Assembly: GCA_022510545.1 (NCBI GenBank)
Contig: JAFLTG010000005.1
Span: forward strand, 1-62,385
Reading direction: 5' to 3'
From: Lachnospiraceae bacterium
Lineage (GTDB): Bacteria; Bacillota; Clostridia; Lachnospirales; Lachnospiraceae
Length of the DNA: 62,385 nucleotides
The translations under genes and the position numbers were made by a program. Below, piece after piece: positions 26,166 through 35,583 of the stretch. The notes below the pieces were generated by a model. The model was not told the origin of the DNA. It searched no databases and saw only the letters and a program-made list of their open reading frames with translations. Each line of letters starts with the position of its first letter. Positions within the stretch are counted from its first letter, which is position 1.

Positions 26166-26909
26166 ATGGATAAAGAAGCGTTTGAACAGGCCAAAATTAA
26201 AGTTTTATTGAATCAACATGATCCGCATGGCTTTGGCACGCTGCAGGAAAAGACCGTGCATGCTGTGATGAAGCTTTATTATGAGCCGGATATAGACTGT
26301 CATGAGGTACCGATAGAAGGATATATAGCAGATATATATGCGAAAAACCGTATAATCGAAATACAGAACGGTAATTTTAACAGATTAAGAGAAAAATTAA
26401 AGATCTTTCTGCCGCTGTATGAGGTCAGGGTAGTGTTTCCGATTCCTCATAACAAATGGGTAATATATATGGATGAAGAGAGCGGAGAACTATCAAAAAA
26501 GCGCAAGTCTCCGATTACAGGCAGTATATACAGTGCGTTTCCTGAACTATATAAAATAAAAGATTATCTGACACATCCAAACCTTTCATTTGCATTTCCG
26601 TTGGTAGATATGGATGAATACAGACTGCTTCCAAGCAAAGGCAGAGGAAGGGGCAGAGGTAAAAGAGGCAGCCGCTATGACAGGATGCCCCTTGATTTAT
26701 ATGATGAAATAATCTTTGAGAGGTGTGAAGATTTCATACAGGTAATTCCATATGAATTGAATGAGACATTCACTGCGAAAGAATTTGCCGCAGCCGCCCA
26801 TATTCACCGCGACCTTGCACAGGTGACGCTTCATATTCTGCATTATATGAAGCTGGTGAACAGACCCGGCAAACGATCTAGAGAATATTTATATGAAGTC
26901 GTAGAATAA
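26166..26909 (+). CDS. Conserved protein with PD-(D/E)XK-like residues
   Basis: A 247-residue protein not assigned to a named family. An N-terminal alpha/beta part has E28 (LQEKTVHAVMK), D56 (YIADIYAKN) and E65-x-Q67 (IIEIQNG), then K77. This spacing resembles the E / D / ExK core of PD-(D/E)XK nucleases, with Gln in the last position. Near residues 165-180 is a basic GRGRGRGKRGSR linker, and the C-terminus (ETFTAKEFAAAAHIHRDLAQVTLHILHYMKL) reads like a winged-helix DNA-binding domain. It is probably nucleic-acid-associated. It ends at a palindrome of 29-bp arms. Confidence 0.65.
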   Translation: MDKEAFEQAKIKVLLNQHDPHGFGTLQEKTVHAVMKLYYEPDIDCHEVPIEGYIADIYAKNRIIEIQNGNFNRLREKLKIFLPLYEVRVVFPIPHNKWVIYMDEESGELSKKRKSPITGSIYSAFPELYKIKDYLTHPNLSFAFPLVDMDEYRLLPSKGRGRGRGKRGSRYDRMPLDLYDEIIFERCEDFIQVIPYELNETFTAKEFAAAAHIHRDLAQVTLHILHYMKLVNRPGKRSREYLYEVVE

Positions 26910-26985
26910 CATAATCGAAATAAACAAAAAAGGGGCGAGTTGCCACCGCATCCGAAGCCCCTTTTTTGTTTATTTTGATTATGTT
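26908..26985 (+). terminator. 29-20-29 palindrome after the nuclease-like gene (copy 3 by geometry)
   Basis: Arms of 29 nt at 26908-26936 and 26957-26985 around a 20-nt loop; one G-U pair, otherwise perfect. The left arm starts at the second base of the stop codon TAA. The inner stem AAAAAAGGGGC / GCCCCTTTTTT gives a strong terminator, working in both directions. Its sequence does not match copies 1 and 2, but its arm and loop lengths are identical to theirs. Confidence 0.85.
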
Positions 26986-26996
26986 CCACCAACTCT

Positions 26997-27024
26997 TTGC
27001 AAATTTTTCATTTTATGGTAAAAT
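26997..27024 (+). promoter_or_regulatory. Promoter of the topoisomerase pair
   Basis: TTGCAA (26997-27002), 16-bp spacer, TAAAAT (27019-27024) with an extended -10 TG at 27016-27017. Confidence 0.6.
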
Positions 27025-27044
27025 GTTCACGATTGTTATATTGA

Positions 27045-27061
27045 GAGAAAGGCATGGTTAT
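27045..27061 (+). repeat. 17-nt leader motif, copy 2
   Basis: GAGAAAGGCATGGTTAT, identical to 12446-12462. Here the enclosed ATG (27054) is in frame with the gene. It could be a conserved ribosome-site context or a regulatory signal. Confidence 0.55.
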
Positions 27062-27065
27062 TTTT

Positions 27066-28988
27066 ATGTCAAACGAGAACAAGTATGATGCGTCCAGCAT
27101 TACCGTGCTGGAGGGATTAGAGGCCGTCAGGGTGAGACCCGGTATGTATATCGGCAGTGTTTCCACCAAGGGTCTTAACCATTTAATATATGAGATTGTG
27201 GATAATGCGGTAGACGAGCATCTGGCGGGGCATTGTAATACTATCTATGTTACGCTGGAAGCGGACGGTTCCGCAACGATAGAAGATGACGGACGTGGTA
27301 TTCCGGTAGGTATGCATGAAAAGGGTATGAGTGCGGAGCGATTGGTGTTTACCACACTTCATGCAGGCGGAAAATTTGATAATGAAGCATATAAGACAAG
27401 CGGTGGTCTGCATGGCGTGGGTTCCTCGGTTGTCAATGCTTTGTCCGAGTGGCTGCATGTTACGGTTAAGACCGAGGGGTATATTTACGAAGATAAATAT
27501 GAGCGCGGAGTCCCGGTAATGGAATTAAAGAACGGTCTTTTGCCTGTAATCGGCAAGACGAAAGAGACCGGAACAAAGATTCAGTTTATGCCGGATGATA
27601 CGATTTTTGACAAGACCAGATTTAAGGAGGATGATGTCAAGAGCCGTCTCCATGAAACGGCATATCTTAATCCGAATCTAACGATTGTCTTTGAGGACAA
27701 AAGAAAAGAGGAGCCGGAACATGTCGAATTTCATGAACCGGAGGGTATTGTTGGCTTTGTTAAGGATATGAATAAATCCAAAGAGACCATACATGATGTG
27801 ATTTATTTTCAGGGAGAATCCGAAGGAATCACTGTGGAAGGCGCTTTCCAGTATGTAAATGAATTTCATGAAAATGTGCTGGGCTTTTGTAATAATATAT
27901 ATAATGCCGAGGGCGGAACCCACCTGACCGGCTTCAAGACAATGTTTACGAATGTAATCAACACTTATGCCAGGGGTCTCAATATCCTCAAGGAAAAGGA
28001 TGTCAATTTCACGGGCGCGGATGTTAGAAACGGTATGACAGCCGTTATATCCATTAAGCATCCTGACCCCAGATTTGAAGGGCAGACCAAGACTAAACTG
28101 GACAATCAGGATGCCGCCAAGGTAGTATCCAAGGTTACAGGTGATGAAATTGTACGTTATTTCGATAAAAATCTTGACGCTCTGAAGAATATTATCGGCT
28201 GTGCCGAAAAGGCTGCTAAAATCCGTAAGGCTGAAGAAAAAGCGAAGACTAACATGCTTACCAAACAGAAATTTTCCTTTGATTCCAACGGAAAACTGGC
28301 AAATTGCGAATCCAAGGACCCTTCCAAATGCGAAATCTTCATTGTGGAGGGTGATTCCGCGGGAGGCAGTGCCAAATCGGCAAGAAACCGTATGTTCCAG
28401 GCAATTCTGCCTATCCGTGGTAAGATTTTGAACGTGGAGAAGGCAAGTATAGATAAAGTTTTGGCCAATGCGGAAATTAAAACAATGATATATGCCTTTG
28501 GCTGTGGTTTTTCAGAAGGCTACGGCAATGACTTTGATATATCCAAGCTGCGCTATGACAAGATAATAATTATGGCGGATGCGGACGTAGACGGCGCACA
28601 TATTTCCAATTTGTTGCTCACCTTATTTTATCGCTTTATGCCGGAGCTTATTTACGAGGGCCATGTTTATATAGCTATGCCGCCTCTTTATAAGGCAATG
28701 CCGTCCAAAGGTAAGGAAGAATATCTCTATGATGATAAAGCGTTAGAAAAGTATCGAAAAACCCACAAAGGACCCTTTACATTGCAGCGATATAAAGGTT
28801 TGGGCGAAATGGATGCCGACCAGCTTTGGGAGACGACACTCGATCCTGAAACCAGACTGTTAAAGCTTGTGGAAATAGAGGATGCGCGTATGGCGTCCGA
28901 AGTTACGGAGATGTTAATGGGGACGGATGTGCTTCCTCGTAAGGAATTCATCTATCACCACGCGCAGGACGCAGAGTTGGATATTTAA
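27066..28988 (+). CDS. Type IIA topoisomerase B subunit (GyrB/ParE family)
   Basis: A 640-residue ATPase subunit: EGLEAVRVRPGMYIG, the Bergerat-fold N box YEIVDNAVDEH, GRGIPVGMH, TSGGLHGVGSSVVNAL, then the TOPRIM EGDSAGGSA and DADVDGAHI metal residues. It works with the A subunit encoded 23 nt downstream to pass DNA strands. ATG 27054 is also in frame, but it lies almost against AAAGG, so 27066 is preferred. Whether the pair is a gyrase or topoisomerase IV is discussed under the A subunit. Confidence 0.9.
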   Translation: MSNENKYDASSITVLEGLEAVRVRPGMYIGSVSTKGLNHLIYEIVDNAVDEHLAGHCNTIYVTLEADGSATIEDDGRGIPVGMHEKGMSAERLVFTTLHAGGKFDNEAYKTSGGLHGVGSSVVNALSEWLHVTVKTEGYIYEDKYERGVPVMELKNGLLPVIGKTKETGTKIQFMPDDTIFDKTRFKEDDVKSRLHETAYLNPNLTIVFEDKRKEEPEHVEFHEPEGIVGFVKDMNKSKETIHDVIYFQGESEGITVEGAFQYVNEFHENVLGFCNNIYNAEGGTHLTGFKTMFTNVINTYARGLNILKEKDVNFTGADVRNGMTAVISIKHPDPRFEGQTKTKLDNQDAAKVVSKVTGDEIVRYFDKNLDALKNIIGCAEKAAKIRKAEEKAKTNMLTKQKFSFDSNGKLANCESKDPSKCEIFIVEGDSAGGSAKSARNRMFQAILPIRGKILNVEKASIDKVLANAEIKTMIYAFGCGFSEGYGNDFDISKLRYDKIIIMADADVDGAHISNLLLTLFYRFMPELIYEGHVYIAMPPLYKAMPSKGKEEYLYDDKALEKYRKTHKGPFTLQRYKGLGEMDADQLWETTLDPETRLLKLVEIEDARMASEVTEMLMGTDVLPRKEFIYHHAQDAELDI

Positions 28989-29011
28989 GTAATTATTCAA
29001 AGAGGTTAATT

Positions 29012-31249
29012 ATGAACGACAGAATAATCAAAACGGAATATTCCGAAGTAATGCAAAAATCCTTCATAGACTACGCCATGAGCGTAATAATCGCCAGAGC
29101 TCTTCCTGATGTACGAGACGGTCTTAAACCCGTACAGAGAAGAACTCTATATGATATGTACGAGTTGGGAATCCGCTATGACAGACCCTACCGTAAGGCG
29201 GCGCGTATAGTAGGTGATACGATGGGTAAGTATCATCCTCATGGCGACAGTTCCATTTATGATGCCCTTGTGGTTATGACGCAGGATTTTAAAAAAGGTC
29301 TTCCGCTGGTTGACGGACACGGTAACTTCGGTAATATTGAGGGTGATGGCGCTGCTGCTATGCGTTATACCGAGGCGAGGCTTGAGCGTATTACGCAGGA
29401 GGCATTTCTTGCCGATCTGGACAAGGATGTTGTGGACTTTGTACCGAACTTTGATGAAACAGAGAAGGAGCCGAGTGTACTTCCGGTAAAAATCCCAAAT
29501 CTTCTTATCAACGGTTCCGAGGGTATTGCAGTAGGTATGGCAACCAATATACCTCCACACAATATGGTTGAGGTAATAAATGCCACCAAGGCCTATATGC
29601 AGGATGAAAATATTACAACCAGAGAGCTTATGCGCTATGTGAAGGGACCCGATTTCCCGACAGGCGGCATTGTGATCAATAAGGATGAACTGCTTGAGAT
29701 TTATGAAACCGGTATGGGTAAGATAAAGATTCGCGGTAAGGTAGAGGTTGAAAAGGCCAAAGGCGGTAAGGTCAACCTGGTGATCACAGAGATTCCTTAC
29801 ACCATGATAGGCGCCAATATCGGGAAATTTCTTATGGATGTGGCAAGTCTTGCCGAGACTAAAAAAACGCAGGATATAGTGGATATTACAAACCAGTCTT
29901 CCAAAGAAGGCATTCGTATTGTTATAGAACTCAGAAAAGATGCCGATGTTGAGAATTTTAAAAATCTCCTTTATAAAAAGACCAGACTGGAAGACACATT
30001 TGGCGTAAATATGCTGGCGATTTCCGATGGCAGACCGGAAACCATGGGACTTAAGCAGATTATCAAGGCAAATGTGGATTTCAGTTTTGAAGTTACTACC
30101 AGAAAATATAAGAATCTTTTGGAAAAAGAGCTGGAGAAGAAGGAAATTCAGGAAGGACTTATCAAGGCCTGCAATGTAATTGACCTTATTATAGAGATTT
30201 TGCGCGGTTCCAAGGACAGGAATATGGCTAAGGCCTGTCTGGTTGAGGGTAAGACAGACGGTATCAAATTCAGGACCAAGGAATCCAGGATTATGGCAGA
30301 ACAGCTTCTTTTTTCCAAAAAGCAGGCTAATGCGATTCTGGAAATGCGTCTGTACAAGTTGATCGGTCTGGAAATCGAGGCACTTATCAATGAACACGAA
30401 GATACAATGGCGAATATATACCGCTATGAAGATATACTTGCAAGGCGCGATTCAATGGCGCAGGTTATTATCAATGAACTTGATGAGATAAAAGAAGCCT
30501 ATGGCCGTAAAAGAAGAACTGAGATAACCAATGCTGAGGAAGCAGTCTATGTCGAGAAGCAGATTGAAGAGATGGATATATACTTCCTTATGGACCGCTT
30601 CGGCTATGTAAGGACAATAGACATGCAGACATATGAACGGAATAAAGATACTGTTCATATGGAAAACCGTTATGTGTTTCAGTGTAAAAATGTAGGAAAA
30701 GTTTGTGTGTTTACAAATACGGGACAGCTTCATACAATAAAAGTCGCAGATATTCCCTTTGGTAAGTTAAGAGATAAGGGCATTCCGGTTGATAATATAA
30801 GCAACTATGACTCTTCCAAGGAAAGCATTGTTTATGCTGCAAGCCAGACGGATTTGAACCTGTATCGTGTTATTTTTGCCACCAAACAGGCAATGCTTAA
30901 GGTTGTGGACGGCGGAGAGTTTGATGTGGCTAAGAAAACCGTTGCAGCAACCAAACTGCAGGATGATGATGAGGTTGTAAGTGTTGTTACCTATAAGGAG
31001 CAGCATAATATAATTTTGCAGTCCAAGGAGGGCTACTTCTTAAGGTTTGCCGTTGCCGATATTCCCGAAAAGAAAAAAGGCGCAATCGGCGTGCGTGGAA
31101 TGAAACTGGGCGCAAACGATGAACTTGAAGAGGTTTATTATACCCGCAATACTGATGATGCTGCCATAGAATATAAAGAAAAGACTATTGAACTCAATAA
31201 ATTAAAACTCGGAAACCGTGACACTAAGGGGGTTAAAGTCAGGGTATAG
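29012..31249 (+). CDS. Type IIA topoisomerase A subunit (GyrA/ParC family)
   Basis: A 745-residue cleavage subunit: YAMSVIIARALPDVRDGLKPVQRR, the quinolone-region KYHPHGDSSIYDALVVM, and catalytic Tyr in AAAMRYTEARLERI, then a beta-propeller C-terminal part. A clear GyrA box (QRRGGKG) is not seen; the nearest is KKGAIGVRGMKLG. With the shorter length this favours topoisomerase IV-type decatenation over gyrase supercoiling, but that is an inference. AAAGAGGTTAATT is the ribosome site. Confidence 0.88.
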   Translation: MNDRIIKTEYSEVMQKSFIDYAMSVIIARALPDVRDGLKPVQRRTLYDMYELGIRYDRPYRKAARIVGDTMGKYHPHGDSSIYDALVVMTQDFKKGLPLVDGHGNFGNIEGDGAAAMRYTEARLERITQEAFLADLDKDVVDFVPNFDETEKEPSVLPVKIPNLLINGSEGIAVGMATNIPPHNMVEVINATKAYMQDENITTRELMRYVKGPDFPTGGIVINKDELLEIYETGMGKIKIRGKVEVEKAKGGKVNLVITEIPYTMIGANIGKFLMDVASLAETKKTQDIVDITNQSSKEGIRIVIELRKDADVENFKNLLYKKTRLEDTFGVNMLAISDGRPETMGLKQIIKANVDFSFEVTTRKYKNLLEKELEKKEIQEGLIKACNVIDLIIEILRGSKDRNMAKACLVEGKTDGIKFRTKESRIMAEQLLFSKKQANAILEMRLYKLIGLEIEALINEHEDTMANIYRYEDILARRDSMAQVIINELDEIKEAYGRKRRTEITNAEEAVYVEKQIEEMDIYFLMDRFGYVRTIDMQTYERNKDTVHMENRYVFQCKNVGKVCVFTNTGQLHTIKVADIPFGKLRDKGIPVDNISNYDSSKESIVYAASQTDLNLYRVIFATKQAMLKVVDGGEFDVAKKTVAATKLQDDDEVVSVVTYKEQHNIILQSKEGYFLRFAVADIPEKKKGAIGVRGMKLGANDELEEVYYTRNTDDAAIEYKEKTIELNKLKLGNRDTKGVKVRV

Positions 31250-31285
31250 TGTGAAATAGATTATTTCACAAGAATGGAGGATTAT

Positions 31286-31837
31286 ATGCGTGTAATTGCA
31301 GGTAAGGCCAGGAGCCTTAAATTAAAGACGCCTGATGGCTTGGATACAAGACCTACTACAGACCGCATCAAGGAAACCCTGTTTAATATGCTGCAACCCT
31401 ATATACCGGACGGAATTTTTATTGACCTGTTCAGCGGAAGCGGCGGTATCGGCATTGAAGCCCTCAGCCGTGGTGCTAAGCATGCCTATTTTATAGAAAA
31501 TAATAAAAATGCACTTGCCTGTATCCTGGACAACCTTAAATTTACCAGATTGATAGATGATGCAACCGTATTAAAACAGGATGCCCTTAGCGCACTGTCA
31601 GGCATACACGAAAAAGAAGCAGACGTAATATTCATGGACCCGCCTTATGGACAGGATTATGAAAAACAGGTGCTTATGCAACTGAAAAATATGACATATG
31701 TGTCGGAAAATACACTTATTGTGGTTGAAGCTGCACTGGATACGGATTTTTCTTATGTAGAAGCTCTTGGATTTGAAATTGTAAAAGATAAGCAATATAA
31801 AACTAATAAACATATATTTATGAAAAAATCAAATTGA
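31286..31837 (+). CDS. rsmD: 16S rRNA (guanine966-N2) methyltransferase
   Basis: A 183-residue class I methyltransferase: RVIAGKARSLKLKTPDGLDTRPT N-terminus, SAM motif FIDLFSGSGGIGIEALSRGAK, and catalytic DPPYG. It methylates G966 of 16S rRNA. GGAGG at 31276-31280 lies 5 nt before ATG 31286; the in-frame ATG 31274 overlaps that site and is not used. It follows the topoisomerase pair and precedes coaD, a common order in Firmicutes. Confidence 0.92.
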   Translation: MRVIAGKARSLKLKTPDGLDTRPTTDRIKETLFNMLQPYIPDGIFIDLFSGSGGIGIEALSRGAKHAYFIENNKNALACILDNLKFTRLIDDATVLKQDALSALSGIHEKEADVIFMDPPYGQDYEKQVLMQLKNMTYVSENTLIVVEAALDTDFSYVEALGFEIVKDKQYKTNKHIFMKKSN

Positions 31838-31950
31838 AATTTCTTAAAAATATAAATATTCTAAATTATTTTTAAATTATTTTAAAATTTATAAAGACAT
31901 TTTCACAAAATTAATATAAGATAGTAAGTAATCAAATGAGGGAAAAACTT

Positions 31951-32439
31951 ATGAAAACCGCAATCTACCCAGGCAGTTTTGATCCAGTTACATTTGGACA
32001 TCTTGACGTTATTAAAAGAGCTGCCGAGATTTTTGACGAGCTGACGGTCAGCGTGCTAAATAATAACGTAAAGACTCCATTGTTTTCTGTTGAAGAACGT
32101 GTTAAAATATTAGAAGAGGCGACAAAGGACATACCTAATGTTAAGGTTGATTCTTTTAGTGGTCTTTTGATTGATTATGCAAAACGCAAAGGCGTACATG
32201 TGGCAATCAGAGGTTTGCGCGCTATTACGGATTTTGAGTATGAACTGCAGATAGCTCAGACCAATAGAAAGCTTTCCGAAGGGGAACTGGATACAATATT
32301 TTTGACAACAAGTCTTGAATATGCATATCTTAGTTCTTCAAGTGTTAAGGAAATAGCAAGTTTTAACGGAGATATTTCTCAATGCGTTCCGGATTTTGTA
32401 GGGAAATTGGTCTATGAAAAATATGGTCATATAAGATAG
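31951..32439 (+). CDS. coaD: Phosphopantetheine adenylyltransferase
   Basis: A 162-residue nucleotidyltransferase for the penultimate step of coenzyme A synthesis. It shows the T/HxGH motif [19 protein letters not shown]-terminus, and the [18 protein letters not shown] and [13 protein letters not shown] segments. ATG 31951 is chosen over 31936 because GAGGGA lies just before it. The upstream 110 nt are very AT-rich and may hold a promoter, although no clear one was picked. Confidence 0.93.
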   Translation: MKTAIYPGSFDPVTFGHLDVIKRAAEIFDELTVSVLNNNVKTPLFSVEERVKILEEATKDIPNVKVDSFSGLLIDYAKRKGVHVAIRGLRAITDFEYELQIAQTNRKLSEGELDTIFLTTSLEYAYLSSSSVKEIASFNGDISQCVPDFVGKLVYEKYGHIR

Positions 32440-32447
32440 GAGTAGAG

Positions 32448-33062
32448 ATGAGCAGTAGAATCGAACAATTAATTGATGAGATTGAGGATTATATTGATGG
32501 ATGTAAGTATCAACCGCTTTCCAAGACATATATCCTCGTCAATAAGGAAGAGATTGATGAGCTTCTGCGTGAACTTCGTATGAAGACTCCGGATGAGATT
32601 AAGCGTTATCAGAAGATTATTTCCAATAAAGAGGCTATTCTTAATGATGCGCGTTCCAAGGCGGAGACCATAATTAACGAAGCGACTGTACATACCAATG
32701 AGCTGATCAATGAGCATGAAATTATGCAGCAGGCTTATGCGCAGGCTAATGAAGTTGTTACTCTTGCGGCACATCAGGCACAGGAGATACTTGATGCTGC
32801 CACAACAGAAGCAAATGGTGTAAGGTCTGCAGCTATGCAGTATCTTGATGATATGCTGTCGAATCTTGAGAATATAATGACAACTACATTGAACAGTGCG
32901 ACAACTCATTATGAGAATTTCTTTAATACGATTAATGGTTATAATGAGATAGTCAAGGCTAACCGCGCAGAGCTTAAACCGCATGAAGTGGAAGAACTGC
33001 TTAAAGAAGTGGATTATGACGATCGTGCCGAAGAGTCTATTAATTTGGACATAATCCAGTAA
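32448..33062 (+). CDS. Coiled-coil protein of the coaD neighbourhood
   Basis: A 204-residue cytosolic, mostly helical protein. Residues 1-45 (IEQLIDEIEDYIDGCKYQPLS..) form a small N-terminal module, then a long coiled-coil (about 60-150, Ala/Glu/Gln-rich). It lies 8 nt after coaD with a good ribosome site (TAGGAGTAGAG). Relatives in Clostridia are often labelled ATPase or V-type subunit-like, which is not supported here. It may be a DivIVA-like scaffolding protein. Confidence 0.7.
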   Translation: MSSRIEQLIDEIEDYIDGCKYQPLSKTYILVNKEEIDELLRELRMKTPDEIKRYQKIISNKEAILNDARSKAETIINEATVHTNELINEHEIMQQAYAQANEVVTLAAHQAQEILDAATTEANGVRSAAMQYLDDMLSNLENIMTTTLNSATTHYENFFNTINGYNEIVKANRAELKPHEVEELLKEVDYDDRAEESINLDIIQ

Positions 33063-33064
33063 TA

Positions 33065-33126
33065 AGTTGAAATCAAAGATTTCAACTGCGAGTTTGAGCA
33101 GCATTAATTGCTGACTCAAACATCGC
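33065..33126. other. Two hairpins between the coiled-coil and amidase genes
   Basis: AGTTGAAATC / GATTTCAACT (33065-33087, 3-nt loop), then GCGAGTTTGAGCAGC / GCTGACTCAAACATCGC (33088-33126, two bulges). No T-tract follows, so these may be RNA-processing or regulatory structures, not terminators. Confidence 0.5.
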
Positions 33127-33147
33127 GTGAAGGGGTAGGTTTAGTAT

Positions 33148-34596
33148 ATGATTCAAAATTTCATAGTAAGCTGGTTTCGAAGGGAAGCCGGCTTATTATT
33201 TTTCACAAAGAAAGTTAATGTGATACTGGCTTGTATTCTGGTATGTTCAGGCTTGTGTGCAAACTGTTATGTAGTTATGGCGGCACAGGACGAGCCTGTG
33301 GAAGAATCTTCGGACGTCGTTGTTGTAATTGACCCCGGTCATGGAGGCAAAAACCTGGGTGGCGAATATGAGGATTACACCGAAAAGGAAATGACTCTCA
33401 TTGTTGCCAAGGCGATGAAGGAAGAACTGGATAAGTATGATGGCATTACTGTTTATCTGACAAGGGATAATGACAAGGACCTTGATTTGGAGGAAAGAGC
33501 CGAATATGCAAAGAGTGTCGGGGCCGATTTTTTATTCTGCCTGCACTTTAATTTATCCGAGCATCATACATTGTTTGGAGCAGAGACCTGGATTTCCGCA
33601 TACGGTGAAGAATACAGCAGGGGTTATGCTTTTGCGAATGTTGAAATGGAACTGCTTGAGGAACTGGGGCTTTATTCCCGTGGCACTAAGACTAGACTTA
33701 ATGATAAAGGGGAAGATTATTATGGAATCATACGACATTCCACGGCAAGAGATATACCCTGTGTGCTGATAGAGCATTGCCATCTTGATCAGGAAAATGA
33801 TAAGCCTTTTTATGACCATAATGAAAAACTACAGGACTTCGGAAAACTTGATGCTGAGGCAGTCGCCAAATACTATGGACTTAAATCAGATATACTTGGA
33901 AAGGATTACAGCAATTATAAGAATATTGAAGTAGCGACGCCTCTCCATGTAGTAAGTCCGGACAGGACTGAGCCTGATGTATGTATTATAGAACTTGTGG
34001 AACAGAATAAGAAAAACGGAAATGTAACACTTAGCGTGTCTGCTGCAGATTATGACAGCGGAATGTTATATTACACATATAGCTATGACGGTGGTCAGAC
34101 TTTTTCAGAGTTGCAGAGATGGCCTGACAAGTCGAAGGATACCTTTGAATTTACTTTTAATGTTCCGTCGGGAATCATACCGCAGGTATTGGTAAATGCC
34201 TACAACGGATATGACCTTTATACCACAAGCAATGCACTCAACCTTTCGTCAGTGAGTTATGAGTCCGATAAAGATAAACAAGCATCGGGATTGTCAGAAA
34301 ACGAAAATGAAGCGGAAGGTGAAGACGACGGAATTGAAGACGTTGAAAATATTGCCTCGGATGAGGGAAATGTACCGGATGCGTTAGAAACGTCATCATC
34401 CGATGTGCGTTCAGCAGGTGATAATATATTGACCAAACTGGTCAATGGTGATAAGGAACAAAAACCTGCTACAATTGTGTATTTTATAAAAGTATGCCTT
34501 ATCTGTATAGTTATAGTGCTTGCCATGATATGGTCAATACTTCTGGTCATAAAAAGACAGAAGCGGAAGAAGAGGCGAAGACAATCAGGTAAATAA
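33148..34596 (+). CDS. Membrane-anchored N-acetylmuramoyl-L-alanine amidase
   Basis: A 482-residue amidase_3 protein. An N-terminal signal/anchor (about residues 25-47), the catalytic domain with zinc motifs VIDPGHGGKN (His), TEKEMTLIV (Glu), LHFNLSEHH (His) and LIEHCH (Glu), then a beta-domain, an acidic Ser-rich linker (about 370-430) and a C-terminal membrane helix (about 450-470) with a basic tail. It cleaves peptidoglycan between muramic acid and the stem peptide outside the cell. The 3' end overlaps the convergent ylbJ-like gene by 50 nt. Confidence 0.85.
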   Translation: MIQNFIVSWFRREAGLLFFTKKVNVILACILVCSGLCANCYVVMAAQDEPVEESSDVVVVIDPGHGGKNLGGEYEDYTEKEMTLIVAKAMKEELDKYDGITVYLTRDNDKDLDLEERAEYAKSVGADFLFCLHFNLSEHHTLFGAETWISAYGEEYSRGYAFANVEMELLEELGLYSRGTKTRLNDKGEDYYGIIRHSTARDIPCVLIEHCHLDQENDKPFYDHNEKLQDFGKLDAEAVAKYYGLKSDILGKDYSNYKNIEVATPLHVVSPDRTEPDVCIIELVEQNKKNGNVTLSVSAADYDSGMLYYTYSYDGGQTFSELQRWPDKSKDTFEFTFNVPSGIIPQVLVNAYNGYDLYTTSNALNLSSVSYESDKDKQASGLSENENEAEGEDDGIEDVENIASDEGNVPDALETSSSDVRSAGDNILTKLVNGDKEQKPATIVYFIKVCLICIVIVLAMIWSILLVIKRQKRKKRRRQSGK

Positions 34597-35500
34597 GTGC
34601 TGTTATTGCGGTCTGTATACATTTGTGAATGAAATAATTGTTGATGGACAGGTTTGTATCTTTGATCATACTATAGGTCTGTGCCATACAGGAAAGCCCG
34701 CCAAAAGGGAGCAGAATTAGTATCATATAAAAGCCTGTGGCTCCGGTGCGGCTTATTCCGCTTGTTATTTCCAGTATGCAGTTACAAAGGGACAGGAACT
34801 TATCAGGCAGGGCAGAAAACGGTATGAACATTATGTTCAACAGGTTAAAAAAGACCATATAACCGCCAAGCTTGCCTATACCGATAAGACCGGATATGAC
34901 GGAGTCATCGATAGCTGCGAGCAGGGATGGAGTTTTGGCTGCAGTACTGAAATTAAAATACTGTTTTTTAATATATGGTTTTTTGTAAACCACGCGTCGT
35001 AATACATATCCATAACAAAGCGGCACCCCATACATAATAGCAAACGGAATATAATTACCTGATATAGACAGCGTACTCATCACAAAACTCAGAAAATATA
35101 TGGGACCTATATTATTGCAGAAAGCCAGAAGATAGGCACCCTCATCTTCGGATAATTTACCTGCTTTGCATAGTTCACCTATGACTCTTGCGCCCATAGG
35201 GAAGCCGCAGAGCATTCCCATAAGGATTGCATAAGAACCGTTCATCGAAGTTCCCCACAGCCTGTGAAACAGCGGGTGAAACCATTTAGCAAAACGCTCG
35301 GTCATATTCATACGCACCATAATTCCTGACAGTATCATAAAAGGAAGAAGTGTAGGTATCATTTTCTGAAACCATAAAGCAAGTCCCGTAGATGCGTACT
35401 CAAGAGACTGTGAGGGATAGCACAGAAGAAGATATGTAAGGTATAATGCCAGCAGGGTAAAAAGGGATTGACTGATTAAGTCAATTGTTTTTCTAAACAT
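34547..35500 (-). CDS. ylbJ: YlbJ-like membrane protein (nucleoside-recognition domain)
   Basis: A 317-residue protein with about seven or eight membrane segments. The motifs FQKMIPTLLPFMILSGIMVR, MGMLCGFPMGARVIGEL and LLAFCNNIGPIYFLSFV match the sporulation integral membrane protein YlbJ (Gate/nucleoside-recognition family). In Bacillus YlbJ is needed for spore cortex formation. The gene is convergent with the amidase and overlaps its 3' end by 50 nt. It suggests a spore-forming or formerly spore-forming ancestry. Confidence 0.8.
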   Translation of the reverse strand: MFRKTIDLISQSLFTLLALYLTYLLLCYPSQSLEYASTGLALWFQKMIPTLLPFMILSGIMVRMNMTERFAKWFHPLFHRLWGTSMNGSYAILMGMLCGFPMGARVIGELCKAGKLSEDEGAYLLAFCNNIGPIYFLSFVMSTLSISGNYIPFAIMYGVPLCYGYVLRRVVYKKPYIKKQYFNFSTAAKTPSLLAAIDDSVISGLIGIGKLGGYMVFFNLLNIMFIPFSALPDKFLSLCNCILEITSGISRTGATGFYMILILLPFGGLSCMAQTYSMIKDTNLSINNYFIHKCIQTAITALIYLIVFASSSASVFL

Positions 35501-35583
35501 AAATCACACCACAAGTAACTACTGTAAAAATTGTTACATCATAAATACTGTTATATCAATATATGAGAAAAGGGTGGACATAT

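Noticed and set aside
29147-30397. Long reverse-strand frame opposite the topoisomerase A gene
   Set aside because: It has no ribosome site or family resemblance and mirrors a well-conserved gene.
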